DNA from: Chara braunii
Lineage: Eukaryota > Streptophyta > Charophyceae > Charales > Characeae
Direction of reading: 5' to 3'
DNA length: 53,994 nucleotides
NCBI GenBank assembly: GCA_003427395.1
Contig: BFEA01000301.1
Coordinates: forward strand, 832,717 to 886,710
Part shown: piece after piece, positions 1 through 8,845 of the stretch
How the letters are laid out: each line of letters begins with the position of its first letter
Numbering within the stretch: position 1 is the stretch's first letter
Notes under the pieces: generated by a model
Told to the model about the DNA's origin: nothing
The model's input: only the letters and a program-made list of their open reading frames with translations
Databases searched by the model: none
Position numbers and translations under genes: made by a program

Positions 1-258
1 CACCGGTACTTATGCCGGCTCCCCGTACGGTACGGGGACCAGTCTCGTACCAGTCCTCTGCTGCTGTACTCGTACTCAGTGTGACTTGCTGTTTCGACAT
101 TCGGAATCCAAGACTTCGACTTTGTGCCTTGCCACGGTGTCTGCGTCCGATCCTCAGTCCCAGTCAGTCGTGTCGAGTGAGTGCGTGTGTGTGTGTGCTC
201 TCACTCTCTCCCTCTCTCTCCTCTCCCTCGGCCCACCCTCAGCCTCACGCTCGTTACA
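1..258 (+). repeat. Partial B-family LTR (3' portion)
   Basis: This stretch matches base for base, with scattered changes, the last 258 bases of the LTR at 8846-9323, including the CACCGGTACTTAT start of the shared part, a GT-rich run near 186-200, a CTCTC pyrimidine tract and the terminal GTTACA at 253-258. The LTR begins outside the window. The sequence after 258 is neither a primer binding site nor B internal sequence, so this is the 3' LTR of an element to the left, or a solo LTR. Confidence 0.85.
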
Positions 259-1046
259 GATAGGGCCCCTTGAGGGCTTGTTCCTCACACTTGAAATTCG
301 AGACTATTTTTAATTCATTCTTTTTCAAAAATTTTGAAAATACGTTGGAATCTAAGCTACCAGAGTGGCCTGGGGTCACTTGCCCGGCCGGGCCAAAAAA
401 CTATTACAAAATAAAAATTAAAATTAAAAAAAAATAAAATTCTATTTTTTATTCTAAATTTGGTGAAGAATTTCGATGTGACCCTGCGGCAAAAGTTGTT
501 CAGTTTATTTTTCTGCATAACATAGTTTTTTTTCGTATGTTTTGGATTTTTTCTTTTTTCTTTTTTTTGCCTGGGACCTTACCTGGTCCTTCCACGGGCT
601 GGCCACCCGGGACCTGGGCGGGCCGGCTGATAGCCTAGGTTATAATAATTAAATTCTTTTTCAATATTTCTTTTTTTCCAAATTCGAAATAATTTTACTT
701 AATTCCTTTTCTCGTATATTTTAATTGCTATGAACAAATTCTCTTGAAATTATCAAACTTCAGGAATATTTTACGTAATTCCTTTTGAAATTTCACGCTT
801 TTCATACCCCAAAATTAATTTCGAATAATTTTAACTGGAATTTATTTTTTTGAAATTAATTATACTTTATTGACATTTTCAGCATTTATTTCATTCCTGA
901 AAATTTCATGTTTCCAACTTTTCTCCTGCAAAATTCTTCCCGAATTTTCGAATTAATCTCGAATAAATTACTCCAAATCGAAATAATTTAGTTTGAATTA
1001 GCGCCCATTTTATTCATTTATAATTTTGGCAAATAACTTTATTTAT
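259..1046. other. AT-rich spacer without a recognisable gene
   Basis: About 790 bases, mostly A and T with many short T and A runs, broken by two short GC-rich patches near 368-395 and 575-635. No reading frame of useful length and no similarity to the other elements in the window was seen. Confidence 0.7.
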
Positions 1047-1127
1047 TTTTGAATAAATCAATTAACGCTGTAAATACCGCCCCCATTATTTTGAATAAAT
1101 CAATTAACGCTGTAAATACCGCCCCCA
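1047..1127. repeat. Two-copy 42-bp direct repeat
   Basis: A unit starting TTTTGAATAAATCAATTAAC is present at 1047 and again at 1089, exactly 42 bases apart and nearly identical. It ends in a C-rich tail that leads straight into the poly-C tract. It may be a real tandem duplication or an assembly artefact beside the homopolymer. Confidence 0.85.
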
Positions 1128-1156
1128 CCCCCACCCCCACCCCCCGCCACCCCCCC

Positions 1157-1200
<44 letters not shown>
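1128..1200. repeat. Poly-C low-complexity tract
   Basis: A C-rich stretch with an uninterrupted run of 42 C from 1159 to 1200. It makes artificial poly-proline and poly-glycine reading frames on the two strands, which should not be annotated as genes. The length of such a run is unreliable in a draft assembly. Confidence 0.9.
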
Positions 1201-1218
1201 ACTGCCAAATCCCCGCTG

Positions 1219-1680
1219 CCGCCGCTGCCGCCGCATCTGCCTCCACCTCATCCGCAGTCATCGCCTCGGCCACCGCATCCACTCCATCTTCCCCCAACAT
1301 GACCCAATCCTCCAGCATTAATATGACCGCCGTCAACACCCAGTCTGTTGACAGCCTCGCCCACAAACTTATGGGCGAACAAAGATCTGACCATGTTGCC
1401 ACCTATATCGCCACCCTCGCATGATGTCCTCTTTCCAAACGGACATCCGCACGTCCATCACCAAAATCAAAACCAATATCTCTGGTTATCCAACCGTGTG
1501 ACCTCTATCGAGCATCAAACCCCGGCAATCACAGCGGTCACGACCACGGCACCCCCCTCTACAACCGTGCCCACAACCACCGCCCTCTCCGCTAGCACGT
1601 CCTCCACACCCCCGCATTCATCCACCACTACCTCCACCATAGTCACCCAGCCGAAAACCACCACCTTCACACAGTTGAAA
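1219..1680 (+). pseudogene. Gag N-terminal-like remnant, frameshifted
   Basis: Translated in pieces, this stretch gives an Ala/Ser/Thr-rich leader, then a helical segment with SVDSLAHKLMGEQRSDH (about 1346-1396), a second helical segment with TDIRTSITKIKTNISG (about 1439-1486), and a segment with NRVTSIEHQTP followed by a long Thr/Pro-rich tail. The pieces lie in different frames, separated by a stop near 1420 and a one-base shift near 1490. This pattern of short coiled coil plus Thr/Pro tail resembles the N-terminus of plant-type Ty3/gypsy Gag proteins. It could belong to a B-like element, since B2 here lacks its own N-terminus, but there is no overlapping sequence to prove it. It lies directly against the outer end of the A1 LTR. 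Confidence 0.4.
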
Positions 1681-2561
1681 GGAAGATGAGCAATAGCGAA
1701 CTTTAGCAATCAAACAGCATCATATATACAAGACCAGATAGTCGTGACCTCGAACCAACAGCAGAATTGCATCACGAGTTTCACCAAATAAGAAGACACC
1801 AANAGCTCATAATTGACAATGCTGAAATAGTCCCATCATCATCATCAACGAAGAACCAATGTTGATATCCTATCTGGCGCTCGGCGCCCAGACTACAGAT
1901 GGCAGATCCTATCTAGCCTAGACTACAATACCGAAGATAACGTCAACAGCTTTCCCTAAGTACGAGCATACAGCGACCAATGTCGCACGCTTCCAGCACC
2001 AGGTATGTCTCTCGCCTCACTCACAACCCTGTTCCCCAACACACAGATGCCACTTGCACCCAAGGACCACCCTGCGCCACACCCAGCTTACAGCAGCGCA
2101 GCTCAGCTATGGCTGCCTGCTCCTTCCTGCTCGCCCGTGAGCGCGCGAGTGCCAGCGAGCTTCGGCGCAGCAGCGCTTGCGCAGCATGCACCCAGCACCC
2201 GAATGCCAAATGCGGAGGCAGGCCCTTTGCTATATCGAAGTGGCCTGCCTGCGTCCAGTCCCGGGAAGCTTCCAGTAGGCCCCGGTAGCGTGAGGCACAG
2301 CACGATTGAGAACAAGCCTTGGGCCTGAAGTGGTTGGAATGCACCCAACTGCCTTTGGCATGTGTTTGGCCCAGTACCCGTATCCAGCCCAGGGCCTCGG
2401 TTCTCTCAACCAACTGGCAATGCGCAACTGCCTGAATTTCCCTAGTTGCGCAGTGGCCGAAATAGGGCCCTGAGGGCCTCGTCGAGCATGCCTTCACTTA
2501 GGGCGGCCGACTGGCTTATAAGGGGGGTCCGAATGGGGCTCATAGAGGCAGTGGCCTCGCA
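1675..2561 (-). repeat. 3' LTR of A1
   Basis: This is the reverse complement of the A2 LTRs (15866-16788 and 22854-23763). The start of the LTR on the minus strand reads TGCGAGGCC at 2561, against TGCAAGGCC in A2. The outer end near 1675-1690 retains GAGCAATAGCGAAC, but the terminal bases have decayed (GTTGAAAG instead of TTGCAAG). One N lies at 1803. Several 20-40 base stretches inside have diverged from A2, so A1 is probably the older copy. Confidence 0.85.
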
Positions 2562-2574
2562 TTCCATCCTCCTT
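2562..2574 (-). other. Polypurine tract of A1
   Basis: On the minus strand AAGGAGGATGGAA lies immediately before the LTR start. It aligns with the purine run before the 3' LTR of A2 (22838-22853). This is the usual site of plus-strand DNA priming. Confidence 0.75.
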
Positions 2575-2598
2575 AGCTTCAACAGTCCTCTGAGAAGC

Positions 2599-3024
2599 TC
2601 AATCTTCAACCATAGGGCGCTTTCCCTTTTGCAGAGATCTCTCGTAGTGGGCTACAACTTGTGGAGCGGTCTGCATAAGTTCCTCCCTGGTGAACCAGCG
2701 GTCCTCCTTCGGATCAGTGTAAAGCCGGAACCGAACGTGGTACTGCAGCTTCGGTTTCGGAGGACGTCCCCTGCCTGTTGGTCTTGGCACTGGCAGCTCC
2801 CTGTGGTCCACAATATCATCGATATCCACCTCTCCATCCATGGTTGGGGGGAGCATTGAGCGACGAGAGGGAAACTGATCTGTTTCTTCAAAAGGCGCAA
2901 GTTTGGAGGCGTGAAAGACGGGGTAAGTACGAAGATGACCAGGGATCCGGACTACGCAGGAAGGTCCATCCGGATCAGTCCCAACAATATCTAAGACTTC
3001 CCATGGTCCAAAGTACTGTGGCAT
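2599..3024 (-). pseudogene. A1 Pol C-terminus: GPY/F module and chromodomain
   Basis: An open stretch of 141 codons covers the end of the polyprotein. It starts with PQYFGPWEVLDIVG, the GPY/F module that follows the integrase core in chromoviruses, then YPVFHASKL, a common landmark downstream of it. The last 45 residues, with LQYHVRFR and DRWFTREELMQTAPQVV, match the chromodomain fold in layout. Chromodomains on Ty3/gypsy integrases are known to bind chromatin marks and bias insertion. The frame ends with the natural stop just before the PPT. The segment between it and the integrase ORF was rearranged (see the inverted repeat at 3036-3077), so it is no longer in frame with the integrase. Confidence 0.8.
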
Positions 3025-3035
3025 GAGCTTACGGG

Positions 3036-3077
3036 AGATCCCGTGCTCCTGTCCCAGTTCTGAGGAGCACGGGATCT
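3036..3077. repeat. Perfect 15-bp inverted repeat in A1 pol
   Basis: AGATCCCGTGCTCCT at 3036-3050 and its exact reverse complement at 3063-3077 flank a 12-base loop. The A2 copy has only one arm at the same place (about 22366-22382), so the second arm arose in A1 by a local rearrangement that also broke the reading frame between integrase and chromodomain. Confidence 0.85.
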
Positions 3078-3078
3078 A

Positions 3079-3861
3079 TCATGTCCGAACCCCCCATGTC
3101 CAAAGTTTTGGGGACTCGCAGTGGTGTTTGTTCGCTGATTCTATCATAGCCGGCTGTGCCTTCTGCATCTGTTCTACAGCCTGCTGCATCTTCTGTTCGT
3201 ACCGGTAAGCAAATTCTAAAGTACCTGGTGCAGCAGTTGACTGATTCTCAGGAAGGAGAAAATCTAAGGGCAGTCTAGGCTTGAAAGTCAATAGCAAACT
3301 GTTTGGGCTCACCCCGGTGGCGCTGTGTACAGCATTATCGTACAGACTGGCGATGAGAGCAAGCTTCTCATCCCAGTCCACCTGGTTAGGCTTGATGTAA
3401 TGCCTCAACAGGTGTTGTACAGCGCGATTCAGTTGCTCGGCCTGACAGTTGGCCTCTGGGTGATTCCCAGAAGTCATCTGCAACTGGGTTCCCTGCTCTG
3501 CAGCAGCGGCCTTCCACAATTCGCTGGTAAATCGGACATCCTTGTCACTGATAATGGATTTCGGTAAACCAAAATCCCTGACCCTGTTCTCTTTGAGCAT
3601 TCTGATCACATACTCCATCCTTGCTGTTTCCGGCATTGCTACTAATCTAGCATACTTGCTAAATCTATCCACGATAATGAAGATGTGTCTCATCCCACTC
3701 ATGCTGGTGACCAGCGTATCCATGAAGTCCATGGACAAGCTCTCACCAGGCCTTTCCGGAATCGGAAGGGGCTTCAGGAGCCCAAGAGGAGCCTGCGTAC
3801 GTGGCTTATCCCTCTGACAGACTTGACAAGTCTCCACGTACAGCTGGGCATCTCGCATCAT
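3079..3861 (-). pseudogene. A1 integrase, core domain open
   Basis: A 260-codon open frame carries most of the integrase. It begins in the zinc-binding region (YVETCQVCQRDKPR holds the CxxC half of the HHCC finger). The catalytic triad can be followed: D in LSMDFMDTLV (about residue 45), D in IISDKDVRF (about residue 102) and E in NHPEANCQAEQLNR (about residue 138), the DD(35)E spacing of retroviral-type integrases. The following LIASLYDNAVHSATGVSP is the conserved C-terminal helix of the core. The upstream HxxxH half (GECHDATGHFGYKK) lies in another frame at about 3870-3935. After residue 240 the frame runs into the rearranged hairpin region and ends. The core residues look intact, but the protein could not be made from this copy. 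Confidence 0.85.
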
Positions 3862-4448
3862 CGTGGGTTCAGATTAGTTGCGGTCTTTTTGTACCCAAAA
3901 TGGCCGGTGGCATCATGACACTCGCCTAAAAAGAATCTACGCAAAGACTCCCTATTAGGAACACACAAACGTTAATTCCCAGCCTTCTTGAGGAACAGCA
4001 AGCCGTTGACCAACTCAAATAAGGCAGAAGTCATTGTCCTTTGCTTCGAGTCTGCGGATGATCTCAGACATGAACGGATCCTCACGATAGGCTTCCACCA
4101 AGGACTGAGTAACATTGTCCGCAAGATCGAACTCAGTAATCAGCGCACCTGAGAAATCAGGTCTACGCGACAAGGCATCAGCAACCTTGTTTTACTCCCC
4201 TTTCAGATACTGCGGGTCAAAGTCATACTGCTCAATGACTTCGATCCAACGCTTGAGAGCGTCAAAGAGTACAGGCTAAGTTCACATCCATCTCAGGGTC
4301 TGATGATCAGTCTTGAGGATGAAGAACCTCCCAAGGAGATAGTGCCTCCAATGGGTCAGAGCCTTGTAAACCGCATAGAGTTCCTTCCTCTTGGTGGACT
4401 TTGCCAACTTTTGAGACGGCATTTTCTTGGACATGTACTCAACAGGCC
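3862..4448 (-). pseudogene. A1 RNase H C-terminus and integrase N-terminus, fragmented
   Basis: No long frame survives, but the DNA aligns with A2 (about 21200-21740). Pieces of RNase H (TDHQTLRWM, LKRWIEVIEQYDF) and of the pre-integrase linker (LFELVNGLLFLKKAGN, GECHDATGHFGYKKTA) appear in different minus-strand frames with several small indels. The HxxxH half of the integrase zinc finger is here. This is decayed coding sequence, not a spacer. Confidence 0.7.
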
Positions 4449-5716
4449 TCAACTTTGGCCCCCCTGCTGCGCAAGCACGGCGCCAATGGCATATTGGCTG
4501 GCATCCGTGGTGACTATGAACGGCTTGTCAGGATCAGGAAGTTTGAAGACCTCGTAGTGCGTCAACGCATGCTTCAGATGTGTGAAAGCAGCCTCGCACT
4601 CATCTGGCCACTCCCATAAGGTGTCAAGGCGGGTCAGATCAGTCAAAGGAGCGGCCACTATGCTATAGTTCTTAACGAAAGTCCTATAGTAGCCTGTCAT
4701 CCCTAAGAAAGATCTCATCTCAGTCGCAGACTGAGGACGTGGCCAATCACGAATGCTGGCCACCTTCGCATCATCGGGCTTCAACCTTTCCGCGGAGATC
4801 TCACGGCCCCAGTACAAGACACGGGTGCGACCAAACTTGCACTTCTCACCGTTGATCTTGAACTTGTGCTGTCGCAGGAGACTGCGGACTTTGTCCAGAT
4901 GTGCAACATGCTCCTCGACAGTCTTACTAAAAATAAGTATGTCATCGAGGTACACGACGATAAACTTATCCTAGTAGTCATGGAATATCTGATTCATAGC
5001 GTGGTGAAAGGTGCCAGGAGCATTGCAAGGCCGGAAGGCATCACCACAAACTCGTACAGACCGTACCTGGTCTGAAAGGCGGTTTTGTGTTGATCCTCGG
5101 GCCGGATTGCAATCTGATGGTAACCGGACTTCAGATCTATCTTACTGAAATACCAACACCCGTGCACTCTATCTAGCAAATCGTCGATGCGCGGTAGGGG
5201 CTCTTTGTTCTTAACAGTGATGGCATTGAGGCCCCTACAGTCAATGCACATCCTAAGTGTTCCCTCCTCCTTCTTAGGTACGAATAGTACAGGAGACCCA
5301 TAAGGAGAGACACTCGGCCGGATCCAACCCTTCTCTACGAGTTCCTCGAGTTGCCGACGAAGCTCATCAAGCTCGCCTGGAGACATCCGATAAATCCTAC
5401 CGTTTGGGATACTAGACCCTGGGATAATTTCTATCGCGTGGACTACCTCGCACTCAACAACCCCCGTCGGCTCTTCAAATAGATCAGCGTACTTAGCAAC
5501 TACTCCCTCTATCTCCGACGGCATTTTCACCGGCTCGCCTGCAGCAGAGACAAAAACTAGGTACAGACCCTCCTGATTTTGCTTATAATAATTATAAAAC
5601 GCGGCAACGCACATGCATCTGTGGGATTCAATCAGACTACTAGCTTTGAACTTAACGCAATCTATCGGTCCCTCCACCTGGCAAAGTGTGTTTGACCACT
5701 TTTCAGTCCTAATCAA
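4449..5716 (-). pseudogene. A1 reverse transcriptase and RNase H N-part
   Basis: Two open frames, 5716-4994 and 4955-4449, together cover RT and the start of RNase H. The first has the RT fingers and palm: [51 protein letters not shown], and [14 protein letters not shown] with the first catalytic Asp. A frameshift near 5020 turns the conserved [11 protein letters not shown] region into a false tail. Between the frames a TAG interrupts the sequence at about 4968-4972. The second frame starts at MYLDDILIFS, which carries the catalytic Asp pair (codons at 4941-4952), continues through FLGMTGYYRTFVKNYS and reaches FIVTTDASQYAIGAVL, where the first RNase H Asp is intact. Both enzymes copy the element's RNA into DNA. 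Catalytic residues are present, but the frameshift and stop make it a pseudogene. Confidence 0.85.
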
Positions 5717-6198
5717 ACAGGGGTTGTGCCATAGAGAGGTAGTACATTCCTAACAACATGTCCATGGGGAGTTCGTCACTCACTAGGAACGAGACGCGAT
5801 GTTTCAATTCCCCTCCCGTGTACGGGAAACAACCCTCAACATTCTGGAGGTAGTCGTTGACTACCATGCGCTGTTTGTTGGCACAGGTCGACTTAGGCGC
5901 TGCGCTCGCCCCTGTAAGCGCAGCCTCTCACCGCACGCGCGGCTGATAAAGTTCCTAGTCGAGCAAGTGTCATAAAAGGCCCCGTCCTTGCGGCCGCCAA
6001 TGACCACCTCGTTGACGAACATCTCACCCTTCGGGGCTTTGACTAGGGTCGTCCAGGAAGCTACCGGGTCTGATCTAGACCACCTCCTCTAACTCCTCCA
6101 AGGACTCAAACATGTTTATCGAACAGAGGCTCGATGGGTCTGAATGTGTTTGCGGAACGACGCTGGAGCGAGTAGCTTGGGCCATCTCTCAACATGGC
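5717..6198 (-). pseudogene. A1 protease region with D-T-C motif
   Basis: On the minus strand the piece [22 protein letters not shown] (printed in part here: [14 protein letters not shown]) aligns with the A2 protease. The retropepsin active site is normally D-S/T-G; here codons 5971-5963 read D-T-C, as in A2. Downstream, frames are broken by a small insertion around 5893-5935 (GCGCTGCG and CGCAGC form a short inverted repeat) and by stops. The 5' part of the segment is the Gag-protease linker, which ends at the B1 junction near 6198. Confidence 0.65.
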
Positions 6199-6235
6199 CG
6201 CATCCTCCATGTACTGAGTGGGCCATCTCCCTTCA

Positions 6236-7035
6236 CAACAATCTCCTCTACATCGATACCAAAGGCACTCGCCGACTTTGCATCCCCTACGCACGAGGCC
6301 TCCGTACTCAGCTCTTGGCCGAGCACCACGACTCCAAGACTGCAGGACATCTCGGTTTCCAGAAGACCTTCGACACCATCTCCCGCTACTTCTACTGCCT
6401 TCCCTACTAAATGACGTTAAGGCAGACATTCGCTTGTGCCCCACATGTCAAGCTGTCAACCCCTCGAACCGGGCCAAACCCGGCAAGCTCCAATCATTGC
6501 CCATCCCAACTCACCGGTGGCAGTCCATCTCCATGGACTNNNTGNGCGGCCTCCCCAAGACCGACCNCNGGCATGATTGCATCTACGTCATTGTCTGCCG
6601 CTTGACCAAACGTGCCCACTTCATCCCTTGCACGACCTCGCACAGTGCCAAAGACGTCGCCACACTCTTCTTCGACCATGTTGCTCGCCATCACGGCCTC
6701 CCCGAGAACATCATCAGTGACCGTGATCCTCGCTTCCTCTCACAATTCTAGAAACACCTCTTCACGGCCTATGGGACCACGCTCAAGTATAGCACTGCAT
6801 TCCACCCACAGACCGATGGACAAACAGAGAAGATGACGATACACTCCAAAGAATCCTGCGGAAGTATTGTCATCCACACCAACACGATTGGGATCAGTTG
6901 CTCACAGCCGCCGAAATTGCCTACAACAATGTTGTCTGCCCCTCCACTGGCATGTCCCCTTTCTACCTCGACNTTGGNTACCATCCCCACTTGCCCTCTG
7001 ATTTCTTGCTTCCCTCGCAGCTCAGCCCCTCCACC
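6236..7035 (+). pseudogene. B1 integrase with frameshifts and a stop
   Basis: The frame from 6236 gives NLLYIDTKGTRRLCIP and the HHDSK...GHLGF half of the zinc finger, then stops at 6408-6410. A second frame (to 6751) holds LCPTCQ, the CxxC half, then SISMD with the first catalytic Asp beside Ns at 6540-6545, and IISDRDPRFLSQF with the second Asp. A TAG at 6749-6751 replaces the Trp expected in F-W-K-H-L-F. Past it the glutamate of DGQTE is still readable, then another shift leads into LLTAAEIAYNNVVCPSTGMSP, the core C-terminal helix. Integrase joins cDNA ends to host DNA. The order and spacing of residues are those of Ty3/gypsy; the copy is clearly inactive. Confidence 0.8.
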
Positions 7036-7194
7036 CCCTGCCCCTCTCTCAATGAATGGATAGCAACAATGAACAGACTCCTCAGAGAAGCAACTGAAGC
7101 CCTTGAAAGAACCCACCCCCTGCCCCTCTCTCAATGAATGGATAGCAACAATGAACAGACTCCTCAGAGAAGCAACCGAAGCCCTTGAAAGAAC
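7031..7194 (+). repeat. 82-bp tandem duplication in B1 integrase
   Basis: The segment starting CCACCCCCTGCCCCTCTCTC at 7031 is repeated at 7113, with one or two differences. Because 82 is not a multiple of three, the duplication shifts the frame: residues NEWIATMNRLLREATEALERT are encoded twice, in two frames. It lies in the linker between the integrase core and the GPY/F module. Confidence 0.9.
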
Positions 7195-7702
7195 ACAAGA
7201 ACAACAAGCCAACAAGACTAACAAACACAGACGTGACGTGTCATTCAAAGTAGGGGACAAAGTCTGGCTTTCTGCCAAACGCTTTGAACCCGAACAAGGC
7301 TTGTCCAAGAAACTCTCGAACAAGTGGCTCGGTCCTTTCCCCATCATTGAACAAACCTCCCCCGTCAACTACAAACTCCAACTCCCCCCTGACATGAGTC
7401 GTGTCCACCCAGTCTTCCATGTCGAGTACCTAAAAGAATACCATGAATCCCCGCTCCAGTTCGCCGACCGCCCATATCCTAGACCTCCACCAATCATGCT
7501 ACCCACAGGCCCTGAATTCGTTGTCAAAACCATCATCGGCCGACGAACCACTCACGTATCTAATCATCCAGAACCAATCACTGAATACAAAGTCAAATGG
7601 ACCGGATACCCCGACGAAGAATCTACACGGGAACCTCTCTCTAATCTTAAGAACGCCATGAAACTTGTCCGCGCCTATGATCGTGCTAATCCTACGTCCT
7701 AG
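7103..7702 (+). pseudogene. B1 Pol C-terminus: GPY/F module and chromodomain
   Basis: A 199-codon frame covers the C-terminal tail of integrase up to the natural stop TAG at 7700-7702. It has FKVGDKVWLSAKRF, then KWLGPFPIIEQTSPVNYKLQ (GPY/F module, G-P-F), HPVFHVEYLK, and a chromodomain of about 55 residues with YKVKWTGYPDEES. In the chromodomain consensus the residue after ES-T is Trp (W-E-P); here it is Arg (T-R-E-P), which removes one of the aromatic residues normally lining the methyl-lysine pocket. The start at 7103 lies in the first duplicate unit and is not a real initiator; the segment was once continuous with the integrase upstream. The B2 copy keeps only the last 20 or so residues of this region. 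Confidence 0.85.
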
Positions 7703-8370
7703 ATACCTATACCACTATGGCATAAACCCCCGCTAAAAACCCTTGCAACCCTGCTCTACACACACCCTTGAACCCAGTCCACCCTTCCCTTGATCCTCAT
7801 TCCTGATGTCTGATCTGCCCTTGCCCTCGCCTAGCCGTGTCCCATCTGTCCTCTCCACTACCTTGTCTCTCTTGTCCAATGCTTGTGAACTTGCGTGACG
7901 CCGGCGATAAAGGATCTAATGGCAAGCGCACGAGGACGATGATCTGCTGCCTCACTGTTCATGGAGAATATGCAGTTGGTTTGGCCACCATGCTGTTTCA
8001 TTGGCCGGCATCCCGACTCGCGGACTTATTGGAGCAGCAACTTGTGACACGGATCTTTGCATCAGTCTGCGACGTCCTTGCTTCCAGATCAGACCTCATT
8101 GCAGTTCGTGTACCGGACGCACCCTAGCACTTGGACTTTGACACTTGAACTATTACTACGCTTCTTGGACTTCTACCTATCGCAGCTGCTGAAGACCGCT
8201 TCTACCACTTAATCCAAAAGACCTGATCAAGACCGCTGCAAACCCCCTTTCAAGACACTTGGACACTTTGTTCCTACATGAGATTCTGCTTCCGACTCCT
8301 TCGGACACACCAGCCTTCGCATCCTGAACAAACATTTTCATTTTTATTTTTCCTGACTTTNACAACCCTG
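7703..8370 (+). other. B1 3' non-coding region
   Basis: Between the pol stop and the tandem repeats there is no plausible gene. Parts align with the same region of B2 (about 13432-14038), for example CTTGTCTCTCTTGT and GATCTAATGGCAAG. The shared sequence includes a GCCGGCGAT segment in both. This is an unusually long 3' untranslated region typical of neither host gene nor LTR. Single Ns lie at 8361 and 8381. Confidence 0.65.
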
Positions 8371-8660
8371 TAGAACATCANTAGCAGATCCCTATTTCCC
8401 TAACCATTGTTCCCCGTACCCACTAGAACATCAATAGACATCCCCTGTTCCCCTGACCATTGTTTCCCTTACCCACTACAACATCAATAGAAATACCTTG
8501 TTTTCCTGAACACAGTTTCCCTTACCTAGTAGAACATCAATAGAAGTTCCCTGTTCCCTGGACTTTGTTCCCCCTTAACCTATAGCGAACCATGCAGTCC
8601 CCTTAGTTCATCAGTAGGACTACCCTGTTCCTTGCAACCCCCGCTAGTTCATCAGTAGGA
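8371..8660 (+). repeat. 53-bp tandem repeats before the B1 PPT
   Basis: Units starting TAGAACATCAATAG (with small changes) begin at 8371, 8424, 8477 and 8530, exactly 53 bases apart, each followed by a CCTGTTCCCC-like segment. Two weaker copies with TAGTTCATCAGTAG begin at 8604 and 8645. B2 has a related array with a different period at 14039-14268. Confidence 0.85.
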
Positions 8661-8830
8661 CAACTCTGTTCACCAGTACCAAACCCTGTTCCCTCTTACT
8701 CCCGCAGCCCATGCCACCCACATTATACCCCTCTTCCCTTTCGACTTGTTAACCAGTGATCGGCCCCGTCCCGTCCTTCACAAATTTCAGCATTGCTTCA
8801 TGATTTTTGGCAGCCGAGACGTTGCCCTCT

Positions 8831-8845
8831 AGAGGGAGGGGATAG
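8831..8845 (+). other. Polypurine tract of B1
   Basis: AGAGGGAGGGGATAG lies directly before the LTR start TGTTACGG. The same arrangement with AAAAGGAGGGGATAG occurs in B2, which supports the boundary. Confidence 0.85.

Noticed and set aside
1039-1402. Poly-proline and poly-glycine reading frames on both strands
   Set aside because: They are created by the C homopolymer and simple repeats; no start context, domain or homolog pattern.
2021-2497. 158-codon minus-strand frame
   Set aside because: It lies wholly inside the A1 LTR, and the matching frames in the A2 LTRs differ in length and phase.
6199-6235. A normal 5-bp target-site duplication for B1
   Set aside because: The left side has no LTR; the shared CCATCTCT lies in A1 sequence on both sides and cannot be assigned as a duplication with confidence.
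8371-8660. Regularly spaced repeats that might suggest a CRISPR array
   Set aside because: The repeats are tandem without unique spacers, lie in the 3' region of a eukaryotic retroelement, and no cas gene is near.
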